In this document: piece after piece, positions 14,684 through 21,538 of the stretch
Layout: each line of letters starts with the position of its first letter
How positions within the stretch are numbered: the first letter of the stretch is position 1
Notes under the pieces: model-generated
Told to the model about the DNA's origin: nothing
Database searches by the model: none
The model's input: only the letters and a program-made list of their open reading frames with translations
DNA from: Streptosporangiaceae bacterium
GTDB taxonomy: Bacteria; Actinomycetota; Actinomycetes; Streptosporangiales; Streptosporangiaceae
Assembly: GCA_030041195.1 (NCBI GenBank)
Contig: JASHOI010000362.1
Span: forward strand, 1-22,398
DNA: 22,398 nucleotides
Reading direction: 5' to 3'
Position numbers and translations under genes: made by a program

Positions 14684-15406
14684 ATGGCATTGCCGGAGAT
14701 CGTTTCGCGCGAGGAATGGCTCGAGGCCAGGCGGCGGCTGCTCACCCTGGAGAAGGAGCAGACCGCCAGGATTACCGCCCTTAACGCGGCGCGCCGCCAC
14801 TTGCCGATGGTCCGGATCGAGAAGAAGTACGTGTTCGAGGGCCCCGACGGGCCGGTCACGCTCGCCGACCTGTTCGGCGACCGCAGCCAGCTGATCGTTC
14901 AGCACGTCATGTTCCAGCCCGAGTGGGATGCGGCCTGCCCGGGCTGCACCGCGAGCCTCGACGTAATCCCGCAGCAGCTGCTGGACCAGGTGCACTCCCG
15001 CGACACCTCGTTCGTGGCGGTGTCCCGTGCCCCGCTGGCCAAGCTCGAGGCGTACCAGGCAGCCCGCGGCTGGGTGGTGCCGTGGTACTCCTCCGCCGGC
15101 AGCGACTTCAACTACGACTTCCACGCCACGCTCGACAAGGCCAGGGGCTCGGTGGAGTACAACTACCGCGACCTGTCGGACAAGCTCGAGGACGGCGAGG
15201 CCGAGGACGTGCCGTCGCTCAGCTGCTTCCTGCGCGACGGCGGCGAGATCTTCCACACCTACTCGACTTTCGCCAGGGGCTCGGAGCAGACGATCTCGGC
15301 CTACGCGCTGCTGGACATGACCGCGTTCGGCCGGTCCGAGGACTGGGAGGAACCCAAGGGGCGGGCCAGGGTTCTGCACGGCGCCGACCCCACCTTCACG
15401 GACTGA
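14684..15406 (+). CDS. DUF899 thioredoxin-like protein
   Basis: This 240-residue protein of the DUF899 family has a predicted thioredoxin-like fold. EIVSREEWLEARRRLLTLEK at 5-24 and the KKYVFEGPDGPVTLADLF segment at 47-64 are family signatures. Cys85 and Cys88 form a CPGC pair at the expected redox position, followed by RGWVVPWYSSAGSDFNYDF and a late SCFLRDGGEIFHTYSTFARG strand-helix. The catalysed reaction of DUF899 proteins is not established; a disulfide or peroxide role is plausible. ATG 14684 has a strong GGGAGG site 6 bases upstream. It may share a transcript with the membrane protein before it (63-base gap). Confidence 0.88.
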   Translation: MALPEIVSREEWLEARRRLLTLEKEQTARITALNAARRHLPMVRIEKKYVFEGPDGPVTLADLFGDRSQLIVQHVMFQPEWDAACPGCTASLDVIPQQLLDQVHSRDTSFVAVSRAPLAKLEAYQAARGWVVPWYSSAGSDFNYDFHATLDKARGSVEYNYRDLSDKLEDGEAEDVPSLSCFLRDGGEIFHTYSTFARGSEQTISAYALLDMTAFGRSEDWEEPKGRARVLHGADPTFTD

Positions 15407-15504
15407 AAAGGCTTGCGCCGCGCCGGGTTGGCCGGACCTCGCTGGATGGGTGCGGCTCGCGCTACTATTCGCGCAATTGCCGGTTACCCGAAAGGCGTGC
15501 CGAT

Positions 15505-16323
15505 ATGTCCGGCGATAAAGAACCGGCCCCGGCCGCCGAACGCTCCGGCTTAGACACCGCAGTGGCGCACAGCGCCCGGGTGCACGACTACTGGCTGGGC
15601 GGCAAGGACAATTTCGCCGCCGACCGCGCGGCGGGCGACGCGGTGATGGAGGCCTACCCGGGGATCGTGATGTCGGTCCGCGCGAACCGGGCGTTCCTCG
15701 CCCGCGCGGTGCGGTTCCTGGCCGCCGAGGCCGGGATCCGGCAATTCCTCGACATCGGCACCGGAATTCCGGCCTCGAACAACACCCACGAGGTGGCGCA
15801 GTCCGTGGCCCCGGAGTGCCGCGTGGTCTACGTGGATCATGACCCGGTCGTGCTCACGCACGCCCGGGCGCTGCTCGCCAGCACGCCGGAGGGCGCCACC
15901 GACTACATCGACGCGGACCTGCGGGATCCGCCGAAGATCCTCCGGGAGGCTGCCAGGACCCTGGACCTGTCCGAGCCGGTGGCGGTGATGCTGATCGCGA
16001 TCATGCACCTGATCGTGGACGCCGACGACCCGTACCGGATCGTCGGCCGGCTGATGGCCGCGGTCCCGGCCGGGAGCTACCTGGCGCTGTCCCAGGTGGC
16101 CTCCGATATCGAGGCCGAGCAGATGGCCGAGGCGGCGCGGCGGTACAACCGGCTCGCGCAAGAGACGCAGCGGCACCGCACCCACGATGAGGTCACGCGC
16201 TTCTTTGACGGCCTGGACCTGGTCGAGCCGGGCCTGGTCGCGGTCCATGAGTGGCGGCCGGGGCCGGAGACCGCGGCCGGGACCCGCTCGGGCATGTGGG
16301 GCGGCGTGGCCCGGAAGCGCTAG
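15505..16323 (+). CDS. SAM-dependent methyltransferase, Methyltransf_19 (DUF574) family
   Basis: This 272-residue Rossmann methyltransferase belongs to an actinobacteria-enriched family, usually present in many copies in Streptomyces and relatives. The N-terminal ARVHDYWLGGKDNFAADR at 24-41 is the diagnostic family motif, FLDIGTGIPASNNTHEVAQ at 81-99 is the SAM-binding loop, and VVYVDHDPVVL at 108-118 carries the acidic ribose-binding residues. ALSQVASD and GMWGGVARK near the end are also typical. ATG 15505 has a GAAAGG site 7 bases upstream. It stands in its own unit, 98 bases after the DUF899 gene. The methyl acceptor is unknown for nearly all members. Confidence 0.92.
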   Translation: MSGDKEPAPAAERSGLDTAVAHSARVHDYWLGGKDNFAADRAAGDAVMEAYPGIVMSVRANRAFLARAVRFLAAEAGIRQFLDIGTGIPASNNTHEVAQSVAPECRVVYVDHDPVVLTHARALLASTPEGATDYIDADLRDPPKILREAARTLDLSEPVAVMLIAIMHLIVDADDPYRIVGRLMAAVPAGSYLALSQVASDIEAEQMAEAARRYNRLAQETQRHRTHDEVTRFFDGLDLVEPGLVAVHEWRPGPETAAGTRSGMWGGVARKR

Positions 16324-16351
16324 CCCGGCGGCCGTGGCCTCCGTTCCGGGC

Positions 16352-16366
16352 CGGCGGCGTCCGCCG
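16352..16366 (+). terminator. Hairpin after the methyltransferase
   Basis: CGGCGG-CGT-CCGCCG forms a 6-bp stem with a 3-nt loop. It is preceded by a GCCCGG/CCGGGC pair at 16323-16328 and 16346-16351. It is a probable terminator 28 bases past the stop. The remaining gap to 16488 precedes lsr2 and shows no convincing promoter consensus. Confidence 0.45.
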
Positions 16367-16488
16367 AATCCGATTTCGCTCGTGCTGAGTCGTTCCAACT
16401 GGCATGGAGATCATCCTGCCGGGGCATGAAATGTGACCTGAGGTGTGCTGAACAATGCGAATAGTCCATCGCGATCACGGGGGTTGGG

Positions 16489-16824
16489 ATGGCACAGAAA
16501 ACCTTTGTCACGCTGGAAGACGACCTTGACGGCGGACCGGCGGATGAAACAGTGCGGTTTGGGCTGGACGGCTCGGAGTACGAGATCGACCTAAACCGGA
16601 AGAATGCCACGCGGTTCCGTAAGCAGATTGCGCCGTTCGTCGAGCACGCACGCGCGGCGCGGCGAGCAGTACGGCGACCGGTACGCACCGTGGCCAGCCG
16701 CCGGCGCAGCCACGACATCCGGACGTGGGCGCTCGAACAAGGTATCGAGCTCAGCGAGCGCGGGCGCATCCCGGCCAGTGTTGTCGAGCAGTACGAGCGC
16801 GCCAGCCGGGGATCGCGGCGATAG
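16489..16824 (+). CDS. lsr2: Lsr2 nucleoid-associated DNA-bridging protein
   Basis: Lsr2 is the actinobacterial H-NS counterpart: it binds AT-rich DNA in the minor groove, bridges it and silences horizontally acquired genes. The 111-residue length matches the family. The N-terminal dimerisation part starts MAQKTFVTLEDDLDGGPADE and contains TVRFGLDGSEYEIDLN. The C-terminal DNA-binding part has IRTWALEQGIELSERGRIPA, whose RGR (an AT-hook-like triplet) inserts into the minor groove, then VVEQYERA. ATG 16489 follows a GGGGG site. It converges with the PD-(D/E)XK gene with a 12-base gap. Actinomycetes often carry two paralogues, so this may be the second copy. Confidence 0.95.
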   Translation: MAQKTFVTLEDDLDGGPADETVRFGLDGSEYEIDLNRKNATRFRKQIAPFVEHARAARRAVRRPVRTVASRRRSHDIRTWALEQGIELSERGRIPASVVEQYERASRGSRR

Positions 16825-16836
16825 CCCGGGCCCGGA

Positions 16837-18009
16837 TCAGCGGCCCTCGCCGCGGCGGAACTTCGGGGGCGCGGCACCGCGGCCCGTGCTCCAGGCGCCG
16901 CCACCGAGGCGGCCTTCCTGGAGGCTGTCCGGCGGCCGCTGGCGGTAGCGCGACGACAGGATGGCCTCGGGGTCCTGCCCGGCGAACTGGGCCTGGCACG
17001 GACCCAGGAACGGGCAGGCCGGGCAGTGCCGATCCGAGGGGCTCGGGTCGACGGCGAGGTCGTCCCGGATCATCTCGGCCACGTCGGTGCCGAGCCGATG
17101 CCCGGCCCCGGCGACCTCGGCCGGGCTGTGCCGCAGCCAGGTCCGGCGGAACCCGCCGGACACCTGCTGCTCGACCGGCGCGGCCCGGCGTGCCTGCCTG
17201 GCCTGGGCATACATCCGCCGGTGCTGGGGAATCGACCGGCCTCCGCCGCTGGGCTCGTGCTGGCGCACGGCAGGCTGCACGCCGGCCCGCCGCCGCAGCA
17301 AGGGCCGGCGCCATCGGGCCCGCCGCGGCCAGAATGATTCCGGCTCGCCGGCTGACCACGAGGGCCACCGCAGCTCGTTCCAAATCGTCCCGGTGATGGC
17401 CATGCCGATGTAGAACTGCTCCCAGGCCCAGCACGCCGTGACGGCCTCCTCGTCGGCGGCCAGCTCCTCGGTGGGCGGCCAGGCCCCGTCGACCAGGCGA
17501 TGCCGCACGATCCAGTACGCGTCCTGCCCGTCCACCGCCATGAGGTCGATCCGGCCGCGGTACCTGACCGCTTCGCCCGACGCCGTGACCAGGCCTGCCG
17601 TCTGCCGCGCCGGGTCGAGCACGGTCACCTCGTACTCCGGCTCGGTCAGCACCGGAGCGAACCGGTCCACGGTGGGCGCAAACTCGAAATAGCGCGCCAG
17701 CAGGCCGCGGCCCGCCTCGAGCTGCTCCTGCCACGGCCGGGGATCCGCGTCGCCGCCGCACAGCTCCCGCTGCCGCGCCATCGCCCGCTCGAATCCCTGG
17801 ACCACCAGGGGAAGCCGCACGCCGCGATCCCAGTCCCACATCCCGGGGTAGTAGTAGACGGCCAGCGCGTCGCGCAGCGCCCGGTCCAGGTCAGGGACTG
17901 CGGGCGGCCGCGCCGGCTCGAGGTTCTGCCGGGTCCCGGCGCCGAAATCCCACTGCCGGCGGCACAGCTTGAACGACGCCCTGTCGGCCCCGGTGATCAC
18001 GCACGTCAT
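16837..18009 (-). CDS. RecB-like PD-(D/E)XK protein with Cys cluster, degenerate active site
   Basis: This 390-residue protein has the architecture of RecB/AddB/Cas4-type nucleases. Cys16 in SFKLCRRQWDFG near the N-terminus plus Cys329, Cys332 and Cys338 in CPACPFLGPC near the C-terminus form a probable 4Fe-4S cluster. RGRIDLMAVDG supplies motif II (Asp155). The next strand, YWIVRHRL at 165-172, has Arg169 and Arg171 where the D/E-x-K residues should be. The His170-containing motif suggests loss or rewiring of catalysis. The region 220-290 is Arg-rich and low in complexity. It starts 6 bases after the small unknown gene upstream on the same strand. It may be a DNA-binding relic, a repair or defence accessory, or a regulator; the function is unknown. 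Confidence 0.75.
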   Translation of the reverse strand: MTCVITGADRASFKLCRRQWDFGAGTRQNLEPARPPAVPDLDRALRDALAVYYYPGMWDWDRGVRLPLVVQGFERAMARQRELCGGDADPRPWQEQLEAGRGLLARYFEFAPTVDRFAPVLTEPEYEVTVLDPARQTAGLVTASGEAVRYRGRIDLMAVDGQDAYWIVRHRLVDGAWPPTEELAADEEAVTACWAWEQFYIGMAITGTIWNELRWPSWSAGEPESFWPRRARWRRPLLRRRAGVQPAVRQHEPSGGGRSIPQHRRMYAQARQARRAAPVEQQVSGGFRRTWLRHSPAEVAGAGHRLGTDVAEMIRDDLAVDPSPSDRHCPACPFLGPCQAQFAGQDPEAILSSRYRQRPPDSLQEGRLGGGAWSTGRGAAPPKFRRGEGR

Positions 18010-18015
18010 GTTCGG

Positions 18016-18327
18016 TCAGTGCCGGAGCGGGTAGGGCTGGTCGAGCGGCCACCGGCAGCGGTCGGCCGTTCCGCACATGGACTCCATCTCCGCCAGCAGA
18101 TCCGCGACGAACGCGGGCACGTCGCCCGGCCGGCCGGCGGGCCACGGGCCGGAGTAGAAGATCCAGGCGTCCGGGCCGGAGCCGGGCTGGCCCGGCGCAA
18201 GGTCGGGAACGGCACCGGGTTCCAGCCGGCGCCACCGGTAGTCATCGCCGCGCCGCTCCACGAACACCAGATCGTCGGAGCGCACGTTCGCACCGGCCAT
18301 CTCGGCCAGCAACTGCGCTCGATCCAT
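18016..18327 (-). CDS. Small hypothetical protein, operon partner of the PD-(D/E)XK gene
   Basis: This 103-residue acidic protein begins MDRAQLLAEMAGANVRSDDL. A likely beta section follows (LVFVERRGDDYRWRRLEPGA), then DAWIFYSGPWPAGRPGDV and a terminal helix AFVADLLAEMESM with two Cys residues (SMCGTADRC). I recognise no domain. ATG 18327 is chosen because GGGAGGG lies 3 bases upstream; a longer frame to 18408 has no such site and would run into the divergent promoter region. With a 6-base gap to the next gene the two are surely cotranscribed, so it may be a partner or regulator of that nuclease-like protein. Confidence 0.65.
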   Translation of the reverse strand: MDRAQLLAEMAGANVRSDDLVFVERRGDDYRWRRLEPGAVPDLAPGQPGSGPDAWIFYSGPWPAGRPGDVPAFVADLLAEMESMCGTADRCRWPLDQPYPLRH

Positions 18328-18440
18328 TCGCCCTCCCTGGCCGGTAAGTCCCGCCCCGCCAGAACCCGCTGTTCTCACACCGTGCAACCACAGCGGCGCC
18401 GCGCGCAAGTGCCCGCCCCGGCTACTCCGCCGCCCGATGC

Positions 18441-18446
18441 TAGGTT
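18441..18446 (+). promoter_or_regulatory. -10 element TAGGTT of a probable leaderless GNAT transcript
   Basis: TAGGTT fits the TAnnnT actinobacterial -10 and ends 6 bases before GTG 18453, placing the RNA start at or next to the initiation codon. No ribosome site is present upstream, which fits a leaderless mRNA. No clear -35 is seen. Confidence 0.45.
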
Positions 18447-18452
18447 TGCGGC

Positions 18453-19079
18453 GTGACCGCGACCAGCGACGGCCCGGCCGTCCGGCGCGCGACGCCGGGC
18501 CAGCTCGACGCGCTGTCGGGCGTTCTGGCGCGCGCCTTTGCCGAGGATCCGATGATCCGCTGGCCGTTCCCTGACCTCCCCGATCTCGAGCCGGCGCTGC
18601 GGATCTGCTTCCGCGCCTGGAATGCGGGCAACATCGAGCAGGGTCTGGTCTTCGAGGCGGCCGGCGGTTCCGGATTCGCGGTGTGGGTGCCTCCGGACCG
18701 GGCCGGATCGTGGCTGGAGACGGAGCGGCTGGCCCGGCCCGTGATCGTGGGGCTGACCGACGACGGCGGCGCCCGGTACGACCTGCTGTGGGACTGGATC
18801 GAGCGGCACACCCCCGCCGAGCCGCTGTGGTACCTGGACCAGCTCGGCGTCGACCCGTCGCACCAGGGGGAGGGCCTGGGCCGGGCGCTGGTGCGGTTCG
18901 GGCTCGACCGCGCCGCCGCGGCCGGGCTGCCCGCGTTCCTGGAGACCGCCAGGGAGCGCAACCTCGGCTTCTACTCCTCGCTGGGGTTCCGGGTGGTCGA
19001 CGAGGGAACCGTGCCGGACGGCGGGCCGCGGATCTGGTTCATGCGCTGCGACCCGGCCGCTACGCCACTCGCTCGGTGA
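18453..19079 (+). CDS. GNAT-family N-acetyltransferase
   Basis: This 208-residue acetyl-CoA-dependent acyltransferase has the GNAT fold. VRRATPGQLDALSGVLARAF at 10-29 is the opening strand-helix. WYLDQLGVDPSHQGEGLGRA at about 126-145 is motif A with the Q-x-x-G-x-G pyrophosphate-binding loop. FLETARERNLGFYSSLGFRV is motif B with the Asn and Tyr commonly lining the acetyl-CoA site. The acceptor is unknown; antibiotic, amine or protein targets are all possible. The start is GTG 18453, supported by the leaderless promoter. The 3' end overlaps the convergent OsmC gene by 20 bases. Confidence 0.88.
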   Translation: MTATSDGPAVRRATPGQLDALSGVLARAFAEDPMIRWPFPDLPDLEPALRICFRAWNAGNIEQGLVFEAAGGSGFAVWVPPDRAGSWLETERLARPVIVGLTDDGGARYDLLWDWIERHTPAEPLWYLDQLGVDPSHQGEGLGRALVRFGLDRAAAAGLPAFLETARERNLGFYSSLGFRVVDEGTVPDGGPRIWFMRCDPAATPLAR

Positions 19080-19485
19080 TGGGCGTGCCGGTCTCGACCG
19101 TGCGGCCGACCGTGCAGAGCCGGTCGTGCGACTTCTTCACCGCGTCCGGCAGGATCGCCCGGGCCGCATCGCCCTGCTCGCCGGCCGGGAACGCGAGCCG
19201 GAACGTGACCTCGATGTCGGTCAGCCGGCTGCCGTCCGCGTCGCGGACCTTGTTCGCTTCGACCCGGACCTCGAAGCTGTCCGGCTCGGCGCGGCGCGAC
19301 GTCAGGATGTCGACGTCGATCGCGGTGCAGCCGCCGATCGCGGCCAGCAGCAGCTCCGTCGGCGTGAAGTCGGTGCCGCCGCCGGTGCCAAACGTGAGCC
19401 GGCCGCCCCGGCTGTTGACGGCCGCGAACACGCCATTCGTAATCCGCTCGATGGTCACGTCCCGGTGCGCTGAGTCGTTCGCCAT
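19060..19485 (-). CDS. OsmC/Ohr-family peroxidase-like protein
   Basis: This 141-residue OsmC-fold protein probably reduces organic hydroperoxides with a thiol pair. Cys53 in LLAAIGGCTAIDVDIL is the peroxidatic cysteine position, and Cys124 in SHDRLCTVGRTVETGTPI is the resolving one. DFTPTELLLAAIGGCTA is the classical family block, and FEVRVEANKVRDADG supplies the strand before the basic residues. It fits the OsmC-like or YhfA subgroup rather than Ohr, whose second Cys motif is VCPYS. ATG 19485 has GGCAGGG upstream. It diverges from the clpP pair, so 19486-19647 holds both promoters. Confidence 0.85.
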   Translation of the reverse strand: MANDSAHRDVTIERITNGVFAAVNSRGGRLTFGTGGGTDFTPTELLLAAIGGCTAIDVDILTSRRAEPDSFEVRVEANKVRDADGSRLTDIEVTFRLAFPAGEQGDAARAILPDAVKKSHDRLCTVGRTVETGTPITERVA

Positions 19486-19550
19486 GCCCACCACCCTGCC
19501 ATGCGCCCCTTTTGGCTGCCGCTCCCGCCGTGAACCGCTGCGCCCGTTCC

Positions 19551-19565
19551 TCTGCCCTCGGCAGA
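19551..19565. promoter_or_regulatory. PopR-type operator, perfect palindrome TCTGCC-CTC-GGCAGA
   Basis: This exact 6-3-6 palindrome lies 82 bases before the first clpP start. From memory, TCTGCC-3N-GGCAGA is the site described for PopR at the Streptomyces lividans clpP3-clpP4 promoter. A popR-like gene is present on the far side of the operon. The site lies just upstream of a plausible -35, the usual place for an activator. Confidence 0.75.
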
Positions 19566-19570
19566 TTGTC

Positions 19571-19600
19571 TTGGCTGGTCCCGGCCTCGCGAGCCATTGT
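19571..19600 (+). promoter_or_regulatory. Candidate clpP operon promoter
   Basis: TTGGCT at 19571-19576 and CATTGT at 19595-19600 are separated by 18 bases. The match is weak, as expected for an activator-dependent promoter, and the PopR-type palindrome ends 5 bases upstream of the -35. Confidence 0.3.
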
Positions 19601-19647
19601 GGCTTGTGGGTGCCCGGGTTCCCGGCGCCGGACCGGAAAGGGAGATC

Positions 19648-20265
19648 ATGCAGACTGCCGTTGCCGAACCCGGGCTGATCGCCGAGCTGATCGATGATCA
19701 GCTGGCCACACGGCTCCTCTACCAGCGCATTATCGTGCTCGGCTCGCAGGTCGACGACAAGATCGCCAACCGGCTCTGCGCCCAGCTGCTGCTGCTGTCC
19801 GCCGAGGATTCGCGCAGCGACATCAGCCTCTACATCAACTCGCCCGGCGGCTCGGTCAGCGCCGGAATGGCGATCTACGACACGATGCAGCTGGTCCCCA
19901 ACGACGTCCGGACGCTGGCGATGGGCCTGGCCGGGAGCATGGGCCAGTTCCTGCTGTGCGCGGGCGCCGCGGGCAAGCGGTTCAGCCTGCCGCACGCCCA
20001 GGTGCTGATGCACCAGGGCTCGGCGGGATTCGGCGGCACAGCGGCCGACGTCGAGATCTACGCGGAGCAGCTCGACCGGACCGGGAAGATGCTGATCAAG
20101 CTGATCTCGAAGCACACCGGCCAGCCAGAGGAGAGGGTCTCGGCCGACAGCCTGCGGGACCGCTGGTTCAGCGCCGAGGAGGCCCTCGACTACGGGATCA
20201 TCGACCACATCGTGGAGCGGCTCGACGACGTGCGTCCCGGGTTCAGCAAGACGGCCGGACTGTGA
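19648..20265 (+). CDS. clpP: ATP-dependent Clp protease proteolytic subunit (accessory, ClpP3-like)
   Basis: This serine peptidase subunit assembles into a 14-mer chamber fed by an AAA+ unfoldase (ClpX or ClpC). In the 205 residues the catalytic triad is intact: Ser97 in [11 protein letters not shown], His122 in [12 protein letters not shown] and Asp171 in [37 protein letters not shown] at 58-78 is the oxyanion/handle region. ATG 19648 follows GGAAAGGGAG. It overlaps or abuts the next clpP and has no clpX beside it, unlike the housekeeping clpP1-clpP2-clpX locus. With the PopR-type site and regulator, this matches the inducible clpP3-clpP4 pair of Streptomyces. Numbering as P3 is by analogy. 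Confidence 0.93.
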   Translation: MQTAVAEPGLIAELIDDQLATRLLYQRIIVLGSQVDDKIANRLCAQLLLLSAEDSRSDISLYINSPGGSVSAGMAIYDTMQLVPNDVRTLAMGLAGSMGQFLLCAGAAGKRFSLPHAQVLMHQGSAGFGGTAADVEIYAEQLDRTGKMLIKLISKHTGQPEERVSADSLRDRWFSAEEALDYGIIDHIVERLDDVRPGFSKTAGL

Positions 20266-20267
20266 TC

Positions 20268-20885
20268 ATGAGCCAGTACACGATCCCCACCGTGGTCGAG
20301 CGGACCTCGCTCGGCGAGCGCGCCTTCGACATCTACTCCCGGCTGCTCTCGGAGCGGATCATCTTCCTCGGCACCGAGATCGATGACGGCGTGGCCAACG
20401 TGGTGATGGCCCAGCTGCTGCATCTGGAGGCGGCCAGCCCGGACCTTGAGATCTCGCTGTACATCAACTCCCCGGGCGGCACCTACAGCGCGCTGACCGC
20501 GATCTACGACACCATGCAGTTCATCCAGCCCGACGTCGCCACGATCTGCATGGGGCAGGCGTCGTCCGCGGCGGCGGTGCTGCTGGCCGCGGGCGCGCCC
20601 GGCAGGCGATCGGTCCTGCAGCACGCCAAGGTGCTGTTGCACCAGCCGTCGAGCCAGGCCCAGGGTGACTTGCCCGACCTGGCCATCCAGGCCAAGGAGG
20701 TCGCCAGGGTCCGGGCCGAGATGGATGAGATCCTGAGCCGGCACACCGGCCATCCGGTAGCCAAGATCCGCGGCGACACCGACAGGAACATGACCCTGAG
20801 CGCGCCCGAGGCGGTTGCCTACGGCCTGGCCGACCAGGTCATCACCACGCGCAAGGCCGCCCAGGCCGAGCCGGCCCCGGCCTGA
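20268..20885 (+). CDS. clpP: ATP-dependent Clp protease proteolytic subunit (accessory, ClpP4-like)
   Basis: This is the second subunit of the pair, 205 residues, which probably forms a mixed tetradecamer with the first. The triad is Ser100 in [13 protein letters not shown], His125 in [11 protein letters not shown] and Asp172 in [39 protein letters not shown] at 61-81 is the handle region, and the N-terminal [20 protein letters not shown] is typical of ClpP2-type subunits. ATG 20268 starts 2 bases after the upstream stop. An in-frame GTG at 20262 overlaps that stop as GTGA, so initiation is coupled either way. The two subunits differ throughout, so this is an old duplication. The 3' end is 3 bases from the convergent regulator gene. 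Confidence 0.93.
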   Translation: MSQYTIPTVVERTSLGERAFDIYSRLLSERIIFLGTEIDDGVANVVMAQLLHLEAASPDLEISLYINSPGGTYSALTAIYDTMQFIQPDVATICMGQASSAAAVLLAAGAPGRRSVLQHAKVLLHQPSSQAQGDLPDLAIQAKEVARVRAEMDEILSRHTGHPVAKIRGDTDRNMTLSAPEAVAYGLADQVITTRKAAQAEPAPA

Positions 20886-20888
20886 CGA

Positions 20889-21365
20889 TCAGGCGGCCAG
20901 CAGGCACCGCGGCGTGGTGTCCGGGCCGTTACGCAGCGGTGCCGGCGCGGCCGGGCGGCCGCCGCGGATGGCGTCGAGCCGGATGACCCGCTCGGTCCCG
21001 TCGGCCTGCTCGGCCCGCTGGACCGGCTGGCCAGGCTGAGCGGGCTGGGCCTGCGCGGCGCGCTCGAACCGGGCGTGGCGGGTGCGGAGCTCGGCCAGGT
21101 CGCGCCACACGCCGGCCAGCAGGTCGGACAGGTCGATGCCCAGCGATTCGCAGATCGCGGCCAGAACCTCTGACGAGGCCTCCTTGCGCCCCCGCTCGAC
21201 CTCGGACAGGTACGGCATCGAGACCCTCGCGGCCCTGGCCACGTCGGCCAGGGTCCGGCCCTGCTCCCGCCTGGTCCGGCGCAGCACGTCGCCGAGCATC
21301 GTGCGCAACAGCGGCCTGGGATGCCGGCCGCGCCCGCTCGGCTCGGCCAGGGCCGGATTCAGCAT
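20889..21365 (-). CDS. popR: PopR/ClgR-like XRE-family activator of clp genes
   Basis: This 158-residue DNA-binding regulator has an HTH_3 domain at 22-84: [20 protein letters not shown] followed by [20 protein letters not shown], the signature recognition helix of the ClgR/PopR group. A Gln/Pro/Ala-rich linker follows, and the chain ends CLLAA. In Streptomyces the two terminal alanines of PopR are known to mark it for ClpP1P2 degradation, so this tail is a likely degron. ATG 21365 follows GGAAGGGG; the longer frame to 21431 lacks a comparable site. It converges with the clpP pair, and the operator in front of that pair matches the PopR site. It could be ClgR rather than PopR, but the context favours PopR. 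Confidence 0.85.
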   Translation of the reverse strand: MLNPALAEPSGRGRHPRPLLRTMLGDVLRRTRREQGRTLADVARAARVSMPYLSEVERGRKEASSEVLAAICESLGIDLSDLLAGVWRDLAELRTRHARFERAAQAQPAQPGQPVQRAEQADGTERVIRLDAIRGGRPAAPAPLRNGPDTTPRCLLAA

Positions 21366-21498
21366 CGCCGTCCCCTTCCTGCCTGGACGGAAGAACCGTC
21401 GCCAGGCCACGGTATCCGGGACGTGGTCCACGCCAGGGGCGGTTTCGCCGCGAGCGCAAGGCTGCCCGCGGCCGCGTGGTTCCGGCCACGGCGTCTAG

Positions 21499-21531
21499 TT
21501 GACACAGGCCTGGGAGTTTTGCCCGTACAGT
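21499..21531 (+). promoter_or_regulatory. Candidate promoter of a leaderless murA-like transcript
   Basis: TACAGT at 21526-21531 ends 7 bases before GTG 21539, fitting a leaderless start; no ribosome site is present. A perfect TTGACA lies at 21499-21504, but the 21-base spacing is longer than the usual 17-18, so its use as the -35 is uncertain. Confidence 0.4.
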
Positions 21532-21538
21532 GATCTGC

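Noticed and set aside
18683..19678. Plus-strand frame running through GNAT and OsmC into the clpP leader
   Set aside because: Out of frame with the GNAT gene and antisense to OsmC, both of which have conserved active-site motifs.
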